NCBI GenBank assembly: GCA_049999765.1 | Contig: JBNGIQ010009230.1 | Location: forward strand, 1 to 64,000 | Direction of reading: 5' to 3' | DNA length: 64,000 nucleotides | Origin: Phaeoceros laevis | Lineage: Eukaryota > Anthocerotophyta > Anthocerotopsida > Notothyladales | Program-made: the position numbers and the translations under genes | Notes under the pieces: generated by a model | Seen by the model: the letters and a program-made list of their open reading frames with translations, nothing else | Told to the model about the DNA's origin: nothing | Database searches by the model: none | In this document: positions 1-10,499 of the stretch, piece after piece | How the letters are laid out: each line of letters starts with the position of its first letter | Position numbering within the stretch: position 1 is the first letter of the stretch

Positions 1-60
1 TGCGCGGTGGATCCACCGCCTTCAAAGCCTTGGTTCCAAGGCTCAGCAGCTGGCCCGGGA
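1..60 (+). pseudogene. Epoxide hydrolase 3' relic (fragment)
   Basis: The first bases of the window resemble, on the plus strand, the coding sequence of the last exon of the epoxide hydrolase that follows on the minus strand. The stretch GCCTTCAAAGCCTTGGTTCC is shared, and the reading FKALVPRL parallels FKALVPKL of the intact gene. The piece is too short to say whether a longer copy lies outside the window. It is in inverted orientation to the intact gene. Confidence 0.5.
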
Positions 61-237
61 GCGGAAGCAGTGCTCAACATTGGTGCAGCTACGAGTCCCT
101 GGCCCGGAAGATCTACTAATAAAAGGAAGAAATTTACACTGTAGATGTCGGACAAGTACAAGTAATTGGTTTCACCGGAGCGGTTTTCTGGCCATACGTA
201 GGCTGCCAAACTAGCCTTCGCTGTTTGGTGAGCCTAA

Positions 238-1655
238 CTAGTTCTGTTCCTTGAAGAACTTGATGATCTCAGCTGACACGGTCTCGTGGCGTTCTTGCTG
301 GATGAAGTGACTAGCTCCTTCGACAACGATGGTCTCCTTGAGTTTTGGAACCAAGGCTTTGAAGGCTCCACCGTGCACATACTCCTTCATCCCAGGGAAG
401 CCATACACCAGGTCCCTGTCCCCAATAATAGTCAAGGCAGGAGTGTTGGGAATGCCAGTGTTTGTCCATGGAGCCTTCAGTTCCCACGTCCTAATAAGCA
501 ATCGGCCCATGCAAAAAAAGAGAGGTTCTCGTTGGAGTATTTGCTTGCACAACTCTACATTCAACTGATAACTGGTGGTGTTGCAGGCACATCAATACCA
601 ACTTGCAACTTGCTTGTACCTCTGAATTGCACGGTAGATATTGAGAGGAGTGGTAAGTCCTGTCTTGTTGAAGGCTTCCACGTAGTGGGCTAAATCCTCT
701 TTCGTGAACCAAGATGGTAATTCCTCAGGCCCTTCGTTTGTGAACTCCTCCACCTCCGGCTTGTCCTCATGTGTGAAGGCCGGATCAGCCAAGAACAATC
801 CTTTCAGAATGCGCTCATACCCAATCCTCTTATAGATTCCCTCAACCAGTCCCTTTTTCTGGATGCACACACACATGATTATAGGAGTTAGAATGTCCAA
901 CATTTGAACTGCAACCAGTGCAAGCAGCCAAATATACACCATACATGTCCTCCTGTTACAAACATATAATACTTTGAGATCGCACCGGGTATCTGCACAT
1001 GTAGAATCCTTCTCCTCTAAGTTGGCGATAGGCTTCCAGAAAACTGCAATCTGGGGAGCGGCCAAGGAAGGGCACACTCAGGGTGACCACAGCTTTCACC
1101 CGATCTGGCCGCAGCAAGCACAAGTCCCAGGCATGCACTGCTCCCCAGTCATGCCCCACGACGAAAAACTGTTCACGAACAAGTTGAGCTTGCCACAGTT
1201 ATGCCACTGGATGGAGCTTGCGCTTCTGGACTGCGTGAACGCTCTCGGGGTCGTCAGCTGTTACATACCTGCTTCTCTTCCAGAGCATCCACGAGCCCTA
1301 TGAGATCCCCCACCTGGTGCAGGGCAGTGTACTCCTCTGGGGATTCCGGCCCTTTGGTGTCACTAAACCCTCGGATGTCTGGTGCAACTGCGTGAAACCC
1401 AGCGTGTGCCATAGCAGGCAGCTGGTTCCGCCACGAGTACCAGGTCTCAGGAAACCCGTGGATTAGAAGCACAAGTGGCCCTGACCCAACAGCCCAGTGG
1501 CCACAGTGCAAACTCAGTCTTGCAAACAAACCCTCTATTGTGGAAAGCCTCCCTACAGCAGGCAGAAGTTCATGCATTTACGCACCTGATCCTTGCTCTG
1601 CAATGTGAATTTTCAGGCCATTACTCTCCACAAATCGATGCGTAACCTCCCCCAT
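238..1655 (-). CDS. Soluble epoxide hydrolase (alpha/beta hydrolase), 5 exons, 318 aa
   Basis: Cytosolic plant-type epoxide hydrolase, which converts epoxides (for example of fatty acids) to vicinal diols. Exons: 1655-1586, 1480-1269, 1168-986, 858-620, 490-238. They join in phase to 957 nt including the stop. The start MGEVTHRFVE matches family N termini. Visible motifs are the HGFP oxyanion loop, the nucleophile GHDWGA (Asp about 101), the acid in GDRDLVY (Asp about 261), the base in GASHF (His about 296) and the cap-region segment NIYRAIQ. The length equals the usual plant sEH (about 315-320 aa) and no key residue is missing. Two relics of the same family lie at 1-60 and 2838-3030, so this was a small local cluster. 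The natural substrate cannot be read from sequence. Confidence 0.92.
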
Positions 1656-2837
1656 ATAGACGGACACCTTCTCCTGCTAGCAACCCTGCAGCTCGTGTTG
1701 CGTAGGCAGGAAGAGCGCCCGGAGAGTATGCATCGGCTGGTGACCAGCTGAGCTACGAATTTCCTGGTGCTCTTCGGGCGGTCAAAGAGCGACACAACCG
1801 GTGCTCCACGTGGCTGCCACCATTCCTAGCGGGCCGGTGCATAAATATCGCACCGGCTCCAAGCGACGGTATGTTCCCTCTTCTTGTTGTCGCATATGGT
1901 ACATGTGGCAGGAGATGGCCCCTGCGCACCAAAAACGCCTGATCAACTGTTTTTTTGTCGCGACGTGCGTTCCAGAGCAGGAACCGCTCTAAGCAACTTC
2001 ACACACGGGGAACTTGCTGTGAAAGGAACGGTGTCACCTACAATGCAATCTCAGAACTCTTCCACACATCATCTGAGAACACGACCACTGCACCCCGAAG
2101 AATGCCAACGACTGCGCATGAAGATGCTGGATCATCAGATACGTATAGCGACCTGCTGAGCTGCACTTCAACGCCTAACCGCAGGAACAAGCAGCAGGAT
2201 GTGAGAGCCGGTTCCGAACCTGCTTCTATACGAGAAAATGTACAGTTGCATTCGGCTTATGCCTGTGCTTGCGAGCGGTGCCTGGAGCGGAGGCAGTCCC
2301 GATCAGACTGGCACCAAACTGTGGAAGCATTGTTTTGAAGCACTGGTCAGGTGACTGTGCAGAGTGCACCTTATCCTCGCGTCAGCACTAGGGTTGTTGG
2401 GGTTGCCACCCGCACGTTCTTTGGGACTGCAAAAATTGCCTTGCGTCCACCGCTCTGTTCTTGCACTAGAATTAATCTCTGCGGTTGGTGCGGAGGCATT
2501 GGGAGTGAGCGGAATTTGCCGAACTTGGCGGCTACTGCTCTCCCCCGTTGCCTCCCTACCAGCAGCAGGCTCGGTCTTGTGGCCAAGAGCAAGGTCAATG
2601 TTCAGGTGAGCTAGGAGAACCATCTGCAGGGATCAATCGATGCACAGTTTTAGGGAAGGCAGGGTGAGCAGACGTCTTCCGGATGGCTGTGTGTAGGAAA
2701 CACGGGTTGCTTGGTAATTGAGAACCTGCTTACTCCGAGTTACTCGTCATGTTTGCCTCCGGAGAATTGGAGACTTTCTTGCTGTAGCAGTAACTGTTGT
2801 TGAACAAGCTGAATCTGGGACCCTGCCTCGCCTGACA

Positions 2838-3030
2838 CTCCTGCCTTGATGATTCTCGGGTACACAGAACTTGTGTATGGCTTCCCAGGGATAAGGACTA
2901 CTTGCACGGTGGAGCCTTCAAGGCCTTGGTTCCCAAACTGATGGACACCATCGTTCTGAACGGTGTTGGTCACTGGGTGCAGCAACAACGCGCCGAGAGA
3001 GTGTCTGCTGAGATTATCAACTTAACAACG
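2838..3030 (+). pseudogene. Epoxide hydrolase last-exon pseudogene
   Basis: Plus-strand translation gives ELVYGFPG, then after a one-base deletion DYLHGGAFKALVPKL, then GVGHWVQQQ and VSAEII. Each aligns with the last exon of the intact epoxide hydrolase at 238-490. The frame breaks between GFPG and DYLHGG (ATAAGGACTAC, one base short). The catalytic acid position (GDRD in the intact gene) reads GYTE. The upstream exons with the nucleophile were not found nearby. A tandem copy in the opposite orientation that has decayed. Confidence 0.8.
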
Positions 3031-4246
3031 TTTTTAAGTCGTACAACATACCTCAATAAATTTATGCACCTCCTTGCACCTCGAGATCAAAGCCTCCTTT
3101 TACCACGAAGTGCTAGGTGATGCTTAGAGTGCACATTTCAACTTGGCCAACTCACATAAGGTATGTTGTATTCCCTCGTGTTTAAGCTTAATTAGGATAT
3201 TAGGCTTAGCGAACTTGTGACCCTGACCTATACAGATAGGCATGGGTAGGAGTCATGTATAGCAACTTAGTATGTAGGCTGCCATCAGGAGGTAGTGCGC
3301 TGGCGATGCTTTGCACTACTTATGTTTGTGCGTAGGCTGATAGCCTTTGATGTCTTGCGAGTTGAGCCGAGGGCGAGAGGCCAGGGGCAGGATTACGCGA
3401 ATCCGTACCGGAGGAGAGTTTAGGCTGTCTTGTGCTCAAGTTGTAGTGTTGCCATTGCTTTGAACTTATTTGGAGATGTTAGTGAGCAGTTTGGTGTTTT
3501 TAATGGGAAATATTGGGTGGGAAGCTGTGTAGGGCTAGCAAGCCCATAGGTGCTTTGGCTGATAACGCAATTGTAGTTTGTGTCCTGGGGATCATTAATC
3601 GTAATAATTATAAGTACATTATGCAGTTAAGCAGGGCCGGAGGTCTACCATTCGGACTGCTAGATCGGGAATTTCGAGGCGTGGAGATGGTATGTTGTAC
3701 GACATGCTAAATTGGCCTGGCAATTTGTGGCGGAATGCTTGAGAGAAGGAGCAAGTGACATCCATTGTTTCAATTCTAGGCAAGGTCCTTGAATCCATCC
3801 AGCTATGTGGCAAGCAAATTCACAAGTCAAAGAGAGAGAGAGACGTTGGAGTGCATTTCGTCCCTACCCTAGGAGCAAGGGAAGTGCTGGATGCTCTGGG
3901 CTATGGACAAGACCTTGGGTTAATTGTGCTCTAACAAGTATTGTGAAGTTTTTTGCATCACATGATTATTCCTTGCAAGAACTACAATTTGTTAGGCTTT
4001 TGACACTATATCTAGAAAGCTCCTTTATTTCTATTAAGACAATATACGAAGTGGCACAAGTATGGGACTTTTTGCCCCAAACACCTACAGCTTCTTACAA
4101 AGTTTCAAGATGACTAGAGAAATGCCTCAAGTCAAACAAAAATTTATGTTTTCACAAAGTTTCAAGATAATTCTAGAGATGTTTCAAGACAAACAAAAAT
4201 ATATGTCTTATGTTTACAAGCTAATGACACTTTCTTGATTGTTTAG
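3031..4246. other. Intergenic, no gene recognised
   Basis: Short open frames here have no family features and no consistent splice-linked exons. The right part, about 4080-4250, is A/T-rich 3' flank of the GDSL gene and holds two close copies of a CAAAGTTTCAAGAT motif (about 4097 and 4155). Confidence 0.5.
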
Positions 4247-5801
4247 CTAAGCCAATCGAAGATCAAGGTTGCAATTTCCAAACACCCTAGGAGGCTCTAA
4301 AAACTCTCCGTTAAGAATTTCCTGGGTTGCATATCGGTTGGCAGCCTCTGAAGTGACATGAATATTATTGTAGCACCCTGGAGAGTTGCGGTCAGGGCAC
4401 CTTCCCGCTTAAAGTACATGCATTATAACAACACATTGTAACCACGCATCATGTTAGGCAAAGTACATAGTTAATCAAAAGCTGTGAAGGAATTAAAGTA
4501 TAACTGTTTCTGTTTGGCACATAAAAAAAACTTCATTGTACGTACCTACACCTCCTGCGGTTTTGGAAGATAACATTTTTCGGATCACACCATTGTAATC
4601 AGCATAGACAAAGGACGCATTCGAATATTGGCCACGCAAATTTTGAAACATCTCCTTAAGTTGGATATTATGTAGGTCCACAACCTCATTGAGGAAACGA
4701 ACGCATCCGAATTCATCTAAGTCATAACCTCTGTAAGAATCTTGTGCTAGGATTGAACAGCCTATTGGAGGAATGTTGACTATAAAGAAGTTTCTAGCAC
4801 CGCCACCTAAAAAGGTCTGCACAAAATCCACCAACAAATAACAAACCATGTTAATATTCTATAAAGAGAATGGGTAAACTTGGCTTAGAACTTGGCTTAG
4901 AACTTCGAGGCGTAATCAACACACTCTATACTCACCATAGTAGTGTTGTACAACTTGGTTACAACCTCCAATTGTGGGGCGCTACCGTTTGCTGCCATGC
5001 TTAACGTCGATTGATTAAATGTTTTAGCTATAGCACTGTAATCATTTCCACCTATAGCTATTACATACAAACCCTTGACAAAATCTTCAAGTTTTACTAA
5101 AGGTTGCATCGATGAAGATCCTACACATACGATACAAATGAATTAAACTATGTTATGATAATAAGAGCACCAATACTTTGAACTTTTTTATGGAATCCTC
5201 TAGATGTATTACGGTCGAATATTTCTAGTACCAGATTTATTAACACGCTGCACGTTCTCTATAAACCGATTGAGCCAATATGATTGGATATCCAAGGTAT
5301 ATGGATTCACAAATTCTATATTAGTTGCTGTAGCCCCAAAGGTTGCAAAGTTCACTCCATTGCTGAAATTTGGCCTGACTGCTCGCAAATATGGACTCGG
5401 AGAAGCTAAGCTGAACGATTGTGCTGAAATACGTGTAGATATATTCAGTAATCATTGAACTTGCATATTACAAATTCTAAAGACTATAGAGTATTGGTTT
5501 GCAAGATCTGACCTATAAAGTTGATGATGAGACGCCCCTCTACTTGCATGTCTCTAGGTCTTGACATATATGTTTCATTGTGTAAGAATCCACGTCGCAC
5601 AGGATGCAAGATTATATTGTTTCCCGTGTCCATCAAAGAATCACCAAAACAAAAAATTGCCGGAAAGCAAGCTTTAGGGCTAGTGTCATGTCCACCATCA
5701 GCAGGTTGAACAAAAAGGTTTGCCTTGGCTGTTGGTAATGCTACACAGAGGACTAAAACAAGGCAACAAACTGAAAACAATGACTTCTTGACTACTTCCA
5801 T
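4247..5801 (-). CDS. GDSL esterase/lipase, 5 exons, 365 aa, secreted
   Basis: Plant SGNH-hydrolase of the GDSL family, predicted secreted. Exons: 5801-5513, 5423-5232, 5120-4936, 4816-4546, 4407-4247, in phase, 1,098 nt with stop. Start chosen at MEVVKK because a clean signal peptide follows (hydrophobic LFSVCCLVLVLCVALP, cleavage near TAKA). An upstream in-frame ATG at 5825 is possible. Block I FGDSLMDTGNN carries the nucleophile Ser (about 55). Block III GGND carries the oxyanion Asn (about 186). PPIGC is the usual mid-protein motif. Odd: the C-terminal block that normally reads W-D-x-x-H reads YNNIH (His about 329), so the catalytic Asp is Asn. The following SEAANR motif is normal. It may be catalytically weak or inactive. 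The last exon was assigned from the Cys-N12-His spacing and the NR motif. Confidence 0.85.
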
Positions 5802-6225
5802 GACTCTCAATCCTATGTGGATCATGTTATCAATCTCTTAACTCACTCTCTATACTGAAAGCCAATATTCTATGATATGAACTGTTTGAATTTGAACCAT
5901 AGCTAGTGAGTGCTTTATATCTTGCCATGCCTCTAAAATTAGGTTGTGTACAAGGTACTTTCCTCTCTCACTAACTAGTTACCAAACAAGTTGCTAAGTT
6001 AGATGTTCCAAAATAGAAGCACACCTTATAATAGTAGCATAAAAAAATTAAGACATGTAGAATGATAATAGAATCTTAGTTATACAAACTTTGGAAACGT
6101 GGGAAACCGGGCTAGGTATGTGTCAGGTACGTTTCAGGTAATCAGGTTTCATTCAAATTATACGAATCAGCCAAGTCCCTGGACGTTCAGAGAATTATGG
6201 CCAGTCAGGAGTCAGGACTTTCTGA
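5802..6225. other. Upstream region of GDSL gene, A/T-rich
   Basis: No gene seen. A/T-rich sequence that must hold the GDSL promoter. The right end abuts the stop of the next minus-strand gene at 6226. Confidence 0.4.
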
Positions 6226-6864
6226 TCAATCGATATCCGGGTTACCGGCGTGGCCTGTCTCCGGTATCTCAGATGTTACCCGTCCTTGAGACGCTTGAGA
6301 GCTTGGACCACGAGGAGGGCTGACCACGCCCTCGCAATCGCCATCGATCTGGGGCACAACATGACCCGCAATGCAGTCGACGTCGTGAATCGTCCTGTGA
6401 TCAACGGCAACTGTGCAAAACATCTCATCGAATTTGTTCTTTAACTCCCTAACGCTCGCATGAGACTCGGTGGCGCCTGTCGTCTGATGGCACCTCATCG
6501 CCTTGTCGAAGACGAGTCTCACGTCTCGCGCAAACCTCGTGGGATGAGTGTACTTCCCTGCCAGAAGCGCACGTCTGACGGGACGTAGGTCTCGGGGCTT
6601 CCTAATGATTACATTAATATCGGGGACCTCAGGATAAGGCGAGGTGCTCTCCCCACTCGGAGGCTTTCTGAAGGCCCATGCATTTGCCGCTTCTGGTTCA
6701 GCATCCAACGCGTTCAGGATCTTTAAGCACATGCGCCATGCGCTGTCCATGGGCACCTTCATCCGCTTTGTGCTCCTTCCTGCTTCTGCATCCGGATCTG
6801 TTGCGGCGACCGTGTTCTTGGTATTAGTTGCCAATTCATCGATATCACCACCTCGCATGGCCAT
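6226..6864 (-). CDS. Single-domain bromodomain-like protein, intronless, 212 aa
   Basis: The central part follows the bromodomain fold pattern: helix Z (CLKILNALDAEPEA), WAF and a proline-rich ZA loop, IIRKPRDL in place of the usual IKxPMDL, then KYTHPTRFARDVRLVFDKAM in place of the helix B segment DVRLxFxNA, and a final helix ending LKNKFDEMF. Bromodomains bind acetyl-lysine on histones through an Asn just after helix B. Here that region reads AMRCHQTTG, so the YN dipeptide is CH and the reader residue appears lost. The N terminus (residues 1-40) and C terminus (about 150-212) are charged and disordered. No ET domain or catalytic domain is present. It resembles a shortened GTE-type factor, perhaps non-binding. 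A retrocopy is possible since it has no introns. Confidence 0.65.
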   Translation of the reverse strand: MAMRGGDIDELATNTKNTVAATDPDAEAGRSTKRMKVPMDSAWRMCLKILNALDAEPEAANAWAFRKPPSGESTSPYPEVPDINVIIRKPRDLRPVRRALLAGKYTHPTRFARDVRLVFDKAMRCHQTTGATESHASVRELKNKFDEMFCTVAVDHRTIHDVDCIAGHVVPQIDGDCEGVVSPPRGPSSQASQGRVTSEIPETGHAGNPDID

Positions 6865-7468
6865 GGATGCCTCCGAAATTGGGATTATTGTGCCTCATTT
6901 ATCCTCTCCAGCCCTAGAATTCAACACGTTGCCTCGTTCCCCATTTCACCTGAGACATTTGAGATACCCCATTTACCCTTCGTTCAACTCCTAACGTTTC
7001 ACCTGGTGACGGGGCTGAACCGCCGCAGCTGCTTGGTTGACAAGCCTTGGTTCGCGTTTAACAACTAGTCAACTCCACTTGTCTTGAAGGCTCTTTCTGA
7101 AACCTAAGATCGGGAATGAGGTTAGACCGCTGCAGTTACCTTTCTTTGAGGCTTATGTAACATTGATGGATCAATTGCACAAAATGGAGGGACGTCCCAG
7201 ACTCCCAGCAAAAAACTAATGTGTGGAGAGCAGCAGTTCGTTGGGGGTTGCCGCTGGTTCTGCATCAGAGAACCAAGATTCAGGCAAGCCCCAAAAACAT
7301 CCATTCGCGCAATGGACCCACCGTTTTGCCTCCCTTCGGCCACCAGGGAAGACAGCTGCCTTAGGTGCTTGCTGTTTAAGCACAATAGGCATTCACCTTC
7401 TCACTGTGCACCCAACTGCTACAGTCTAACAAATCTAGTTTGGAATGTGCTTTCAAAAGCAATTTGAC
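6865..7468. other. Intergenic
   Basis: Holds the upstream region of the bromodomain-like gene and the 3' flank of the RBR ligase gene. No gene seen. Confidence 0.4.
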
Positions 7469-9485
7469 TTAGCCTCTGAGGTCGTCCTCACCATGAGCAA
7501 AGGTGCATCGGTCCCCATGTCGGCAGTAACCCCTTGCCCAGAACCTGCAGATCTGAGTCTTATATGGGTTTCGCCAATGCCCTGGAACTGGAAGTTGTCC
7601 GAATAAATGAGCAACGTCCGCCACCTCTGCATCTGGAAGAGGATCGTTAACGATGTTCTGCTCGTCCCACAGTTTGCAACCGCATGTTTGCTTCTTGTCT
7701 TTCCAAGGTGCTGCGCATGTGTAACAAAACTCGTACCCGCAGCTGGTGCAATGCACACAACAGGCCCCACAGTTAGGATAGACAGATGAATGAGAACAGA
7801 AGTTGACCTACTACATTTGACAACCATGCGAGTTTGGAAAGGTTAGGAAGGCACTAACAAGCAGGTCATGTGGTAGCATCCTTCTGCCAGCTCAATCATG
7901 CGATTGCACTTCTTGCACCGTTGCCACTTTAGGTTTTTGGCAAGCTGGTACAGCTTTGCGTCTTCGGCTGCCCTTAAATCTGGGGGGAGCTGCTGGTACT
8001 CTGAGCAGCTGATCCAATCGTGCCATGGAACCTTACATTCCACACAGAACAATCGGAAACAGGCCCCACACATCACCTTGCCGATACGTCCAGCTGCACC
8101 ACTAGATGAGGAGCCAGCTTGCCCGCTGAGTCGGATGTCAGACATTGACATGAGAGCGCTGCAGTTGGGATAGGGGCAATACAACCTATCTGCTTCCGGA
8201 ATCTTTGTTTCTGCCAGCCTGGCCTTGAGCTTTCCAAACATCTCGGGGGACAAGAGTAGTCTACACTCCTCTGGTGGCAGAGAGTTGGTGCAGTTCACGT
8301 GAGGGCACCTCACAGGAACTTGGTTCTGTTCGATTTGGGTATTGGCATGTTGAGTCATGCAAGCCGTGCAACATGTGTGGGAACACACGGCCACAACAAA
8401 CATCACAGAGGGCAGCCTGTCTTCCAGACAGATAATACAATTCTCCGTCTTGGCTCCAAACGAGGTGCTGCAACTGCCCTTTGACGCACTATCTTCGGAT
8501 TGCTTCATCCCTTGTAAGGCCCCTTCCTTGGCCAAACCACATGCGATTTTGATGCCCCCTTTTGCTATCCATGTCACTTCAAAGTCCACAAGTTGCTTCA
8601 CATGCCGTGACACTTCATCCCACTTCTCCCCAAGATCAATTGTTCCAAAGACAAATTCAGGATAAGCCACTCTCGGGTTTCTAACTGCAGAAACCTGCAC
8701 CGACAAACTCCATTCAGACACGATAACACAATCCAGATCTGCGGGAATAAGGAAAACAGAATCTGTGAGAAATATCTGAAGGTCAATCCAAACATCCCGA
8801 GAGGTAAGTCAATTACCTGTTTGCACACAAGCTGCGAACTCCCAAACGCTTTAACTCTCTTGATGCCGATGTTTCTTGCAAATGCTAAGCCATCAATCAG
8901 CGCCGCATACTCTGTGTCAAGCGCTGAAAGGCTTGCGACAATGCAACTACTCTTCTTCCATACAACTTGCCCAGCTGCATCGTACAGGATCCATCCTATG
9001 CCAGCATACTTCCGCTCCAGTATGGTGCCGTTGAAGTGAAGCTGGAACACGTCACCCTCAGCGACCTTTGAGCTCCCTGAACCATCAAAGGGCTGCTCGT
9101 ACTCGTCCCCCCTGTCAGCCCACTCATCCTCGGGCATGTCTGAAATGCTCTGAGCAACCCGCTTGTCATGCAAACACTGTTTCAGCTGCTGAACACTCTT
9201 CTCCGCCTCTATCGCTGCCCTCTCCGAATCCCTCATCTCCCGCACCACCTTCCCGAGCTCCTCATCCTGCAGCTTCACAGCTACAGACGTGTCTCCCATC
9301 TCCCTCTCGAAATCAGCAATTCCGCTTGCTTCATCCACTTCCATCCCTGATGATGCAGCTAACGCTTCCTGCAGTTGCAACTGGTAAGCCAATTCCAAAT
9401 CAGAATACGCCATGGCCAGCTCCACCCGCTCCACAAACGCTGCCGAGTAGCGGTCAACGGAAGCCATGCTCAAATTCTCCGTCAT
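7469..9485 (-). CDS. RBR-type E3 ubiquitin ligase with RNase H-like domain and C-terminal CCCH finger, 592 aa
   Basis: Exons 9485-8817, 8694-7859, 7742-7469, in phase, 1,779 nt. N terminus: acidic, UIM-like LELAYQLQLQEALAAS (about 28-43) and a coiled coil. An RNase H-like segment spans about 145-260 (GIGWILYDAAGQVVWKKS, DTEYAALIDGLAFA, GSSQLVCKQ), as in plant RBR ligases of the At2g25360 type. RING1 starts near Cys309 (CIICLED...CPHVNC). The IBR has CGACFRLFCVECKVPWH. RING2 reads CKKCNRMIELAEGCYHMTC, then across the last splice F-CGYEFCYTC. By analogy with parkin and HOIP the thioester Cys is in GCYHMTC (about 496). Unusual is a CCCH finger near the end, C-x7-C-x5-C-x3-H (Cys567, 575, 581, His585), which suggests RNA or DNA binding. 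Role inferred: E2-thioester transfer to unknown substrates. Confidence 0.88.
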
Positions 9486-10499
9486 AGCGGTGCCACTGTG
9501 CCAACAACCGGCCCTTTCCTCTGAAAATGCCTCGCAAGTTCTGGCGGGAACCTAGGAGCAGATGAGAACCTCTAATAACGAGCTTGAAAGGTACCAAAAA
9601 AGTACGATCCTCAACCACTGGCAAAGGGGAGCACCCGCTCACAAGCGGGCGGTGACAAGGAAGGCGGTGACAAGGAGGGTGATGACTCGATGCCGCAGAC
9701 TGTTGCGGCATTGCAGGATTCGCTGCTAACTTGAAACCCCTTGCGACTGTGCGGTGGTTGGGGACCTTTGCGGTGCTGGAGTGGGGACAGACATGGGTGA
9801 AACCTGGGTATGCTAAGCTTCTGGAAAATCGCAAACTGGACAGGCACAGTGTCAGCAGAGTGTTGAAGAAGTAGAAGAAATGTGTCCTCTTCGTTCTTGC
9901 CATCGAAGTCGAAGTTGTTGGACCTGGAACCTATCTACCAGAACCACAAGAAACCCCTACCAAGCCTCTCTCGCCTGTTTTTTCTCAGCAGAGATCATTG
10001 CCCTGGAAGTGGAAGGTTGTAGTGTAGTCGGAAACCAATTGAAGTATTCGCTTTTCATATGAAAAGCGTTAAAACTAGTCCGTGTGAAACTGGCACACTG
10101 AAGGGCAGTGTACTTCACCGTAAAATGTTTCACCAGGGTTCTTGCGATCTGCCAACTGTTTCAAGGGCAGCGTAGTTCCTGATATGTTGGCCAGATTGCC
10201 AATCATATCCCACTACATTGACTAGCTCGACACGGCAGAAGTCACATCAAGTAATCCCTACACTAGTCATCGGGCCCAATTCTGCATTGCTAATGGATCA
10301 CTCAATGTACTTGAGTGGTGTTGCCTGGGTTGGAAGGGCCTGTGTGTTCACAATGTCGTCATCACTTCCACATAGTCAACACCGTAAACATTTCGCACGT
10401 CATGTTAGCATGATGCCTTGAGCAATTAAGTCTACGAAAGAATGGCAGAGTTATTGAACAATGTTCACGGCCGTCAGAGCTCATCTCAGCTATTGACTT
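9486..10499. other. Intergenic / RBR promoter
   Basis: About 1 kb between the start of the RBR gene and the stop of the sulfurase-like gene, both on the minus strand. No conserved exon found. Contains a 14-bp imperfect repeat of GGTGACAAGGA type at about 9650-9680. Confidence 0.4.
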
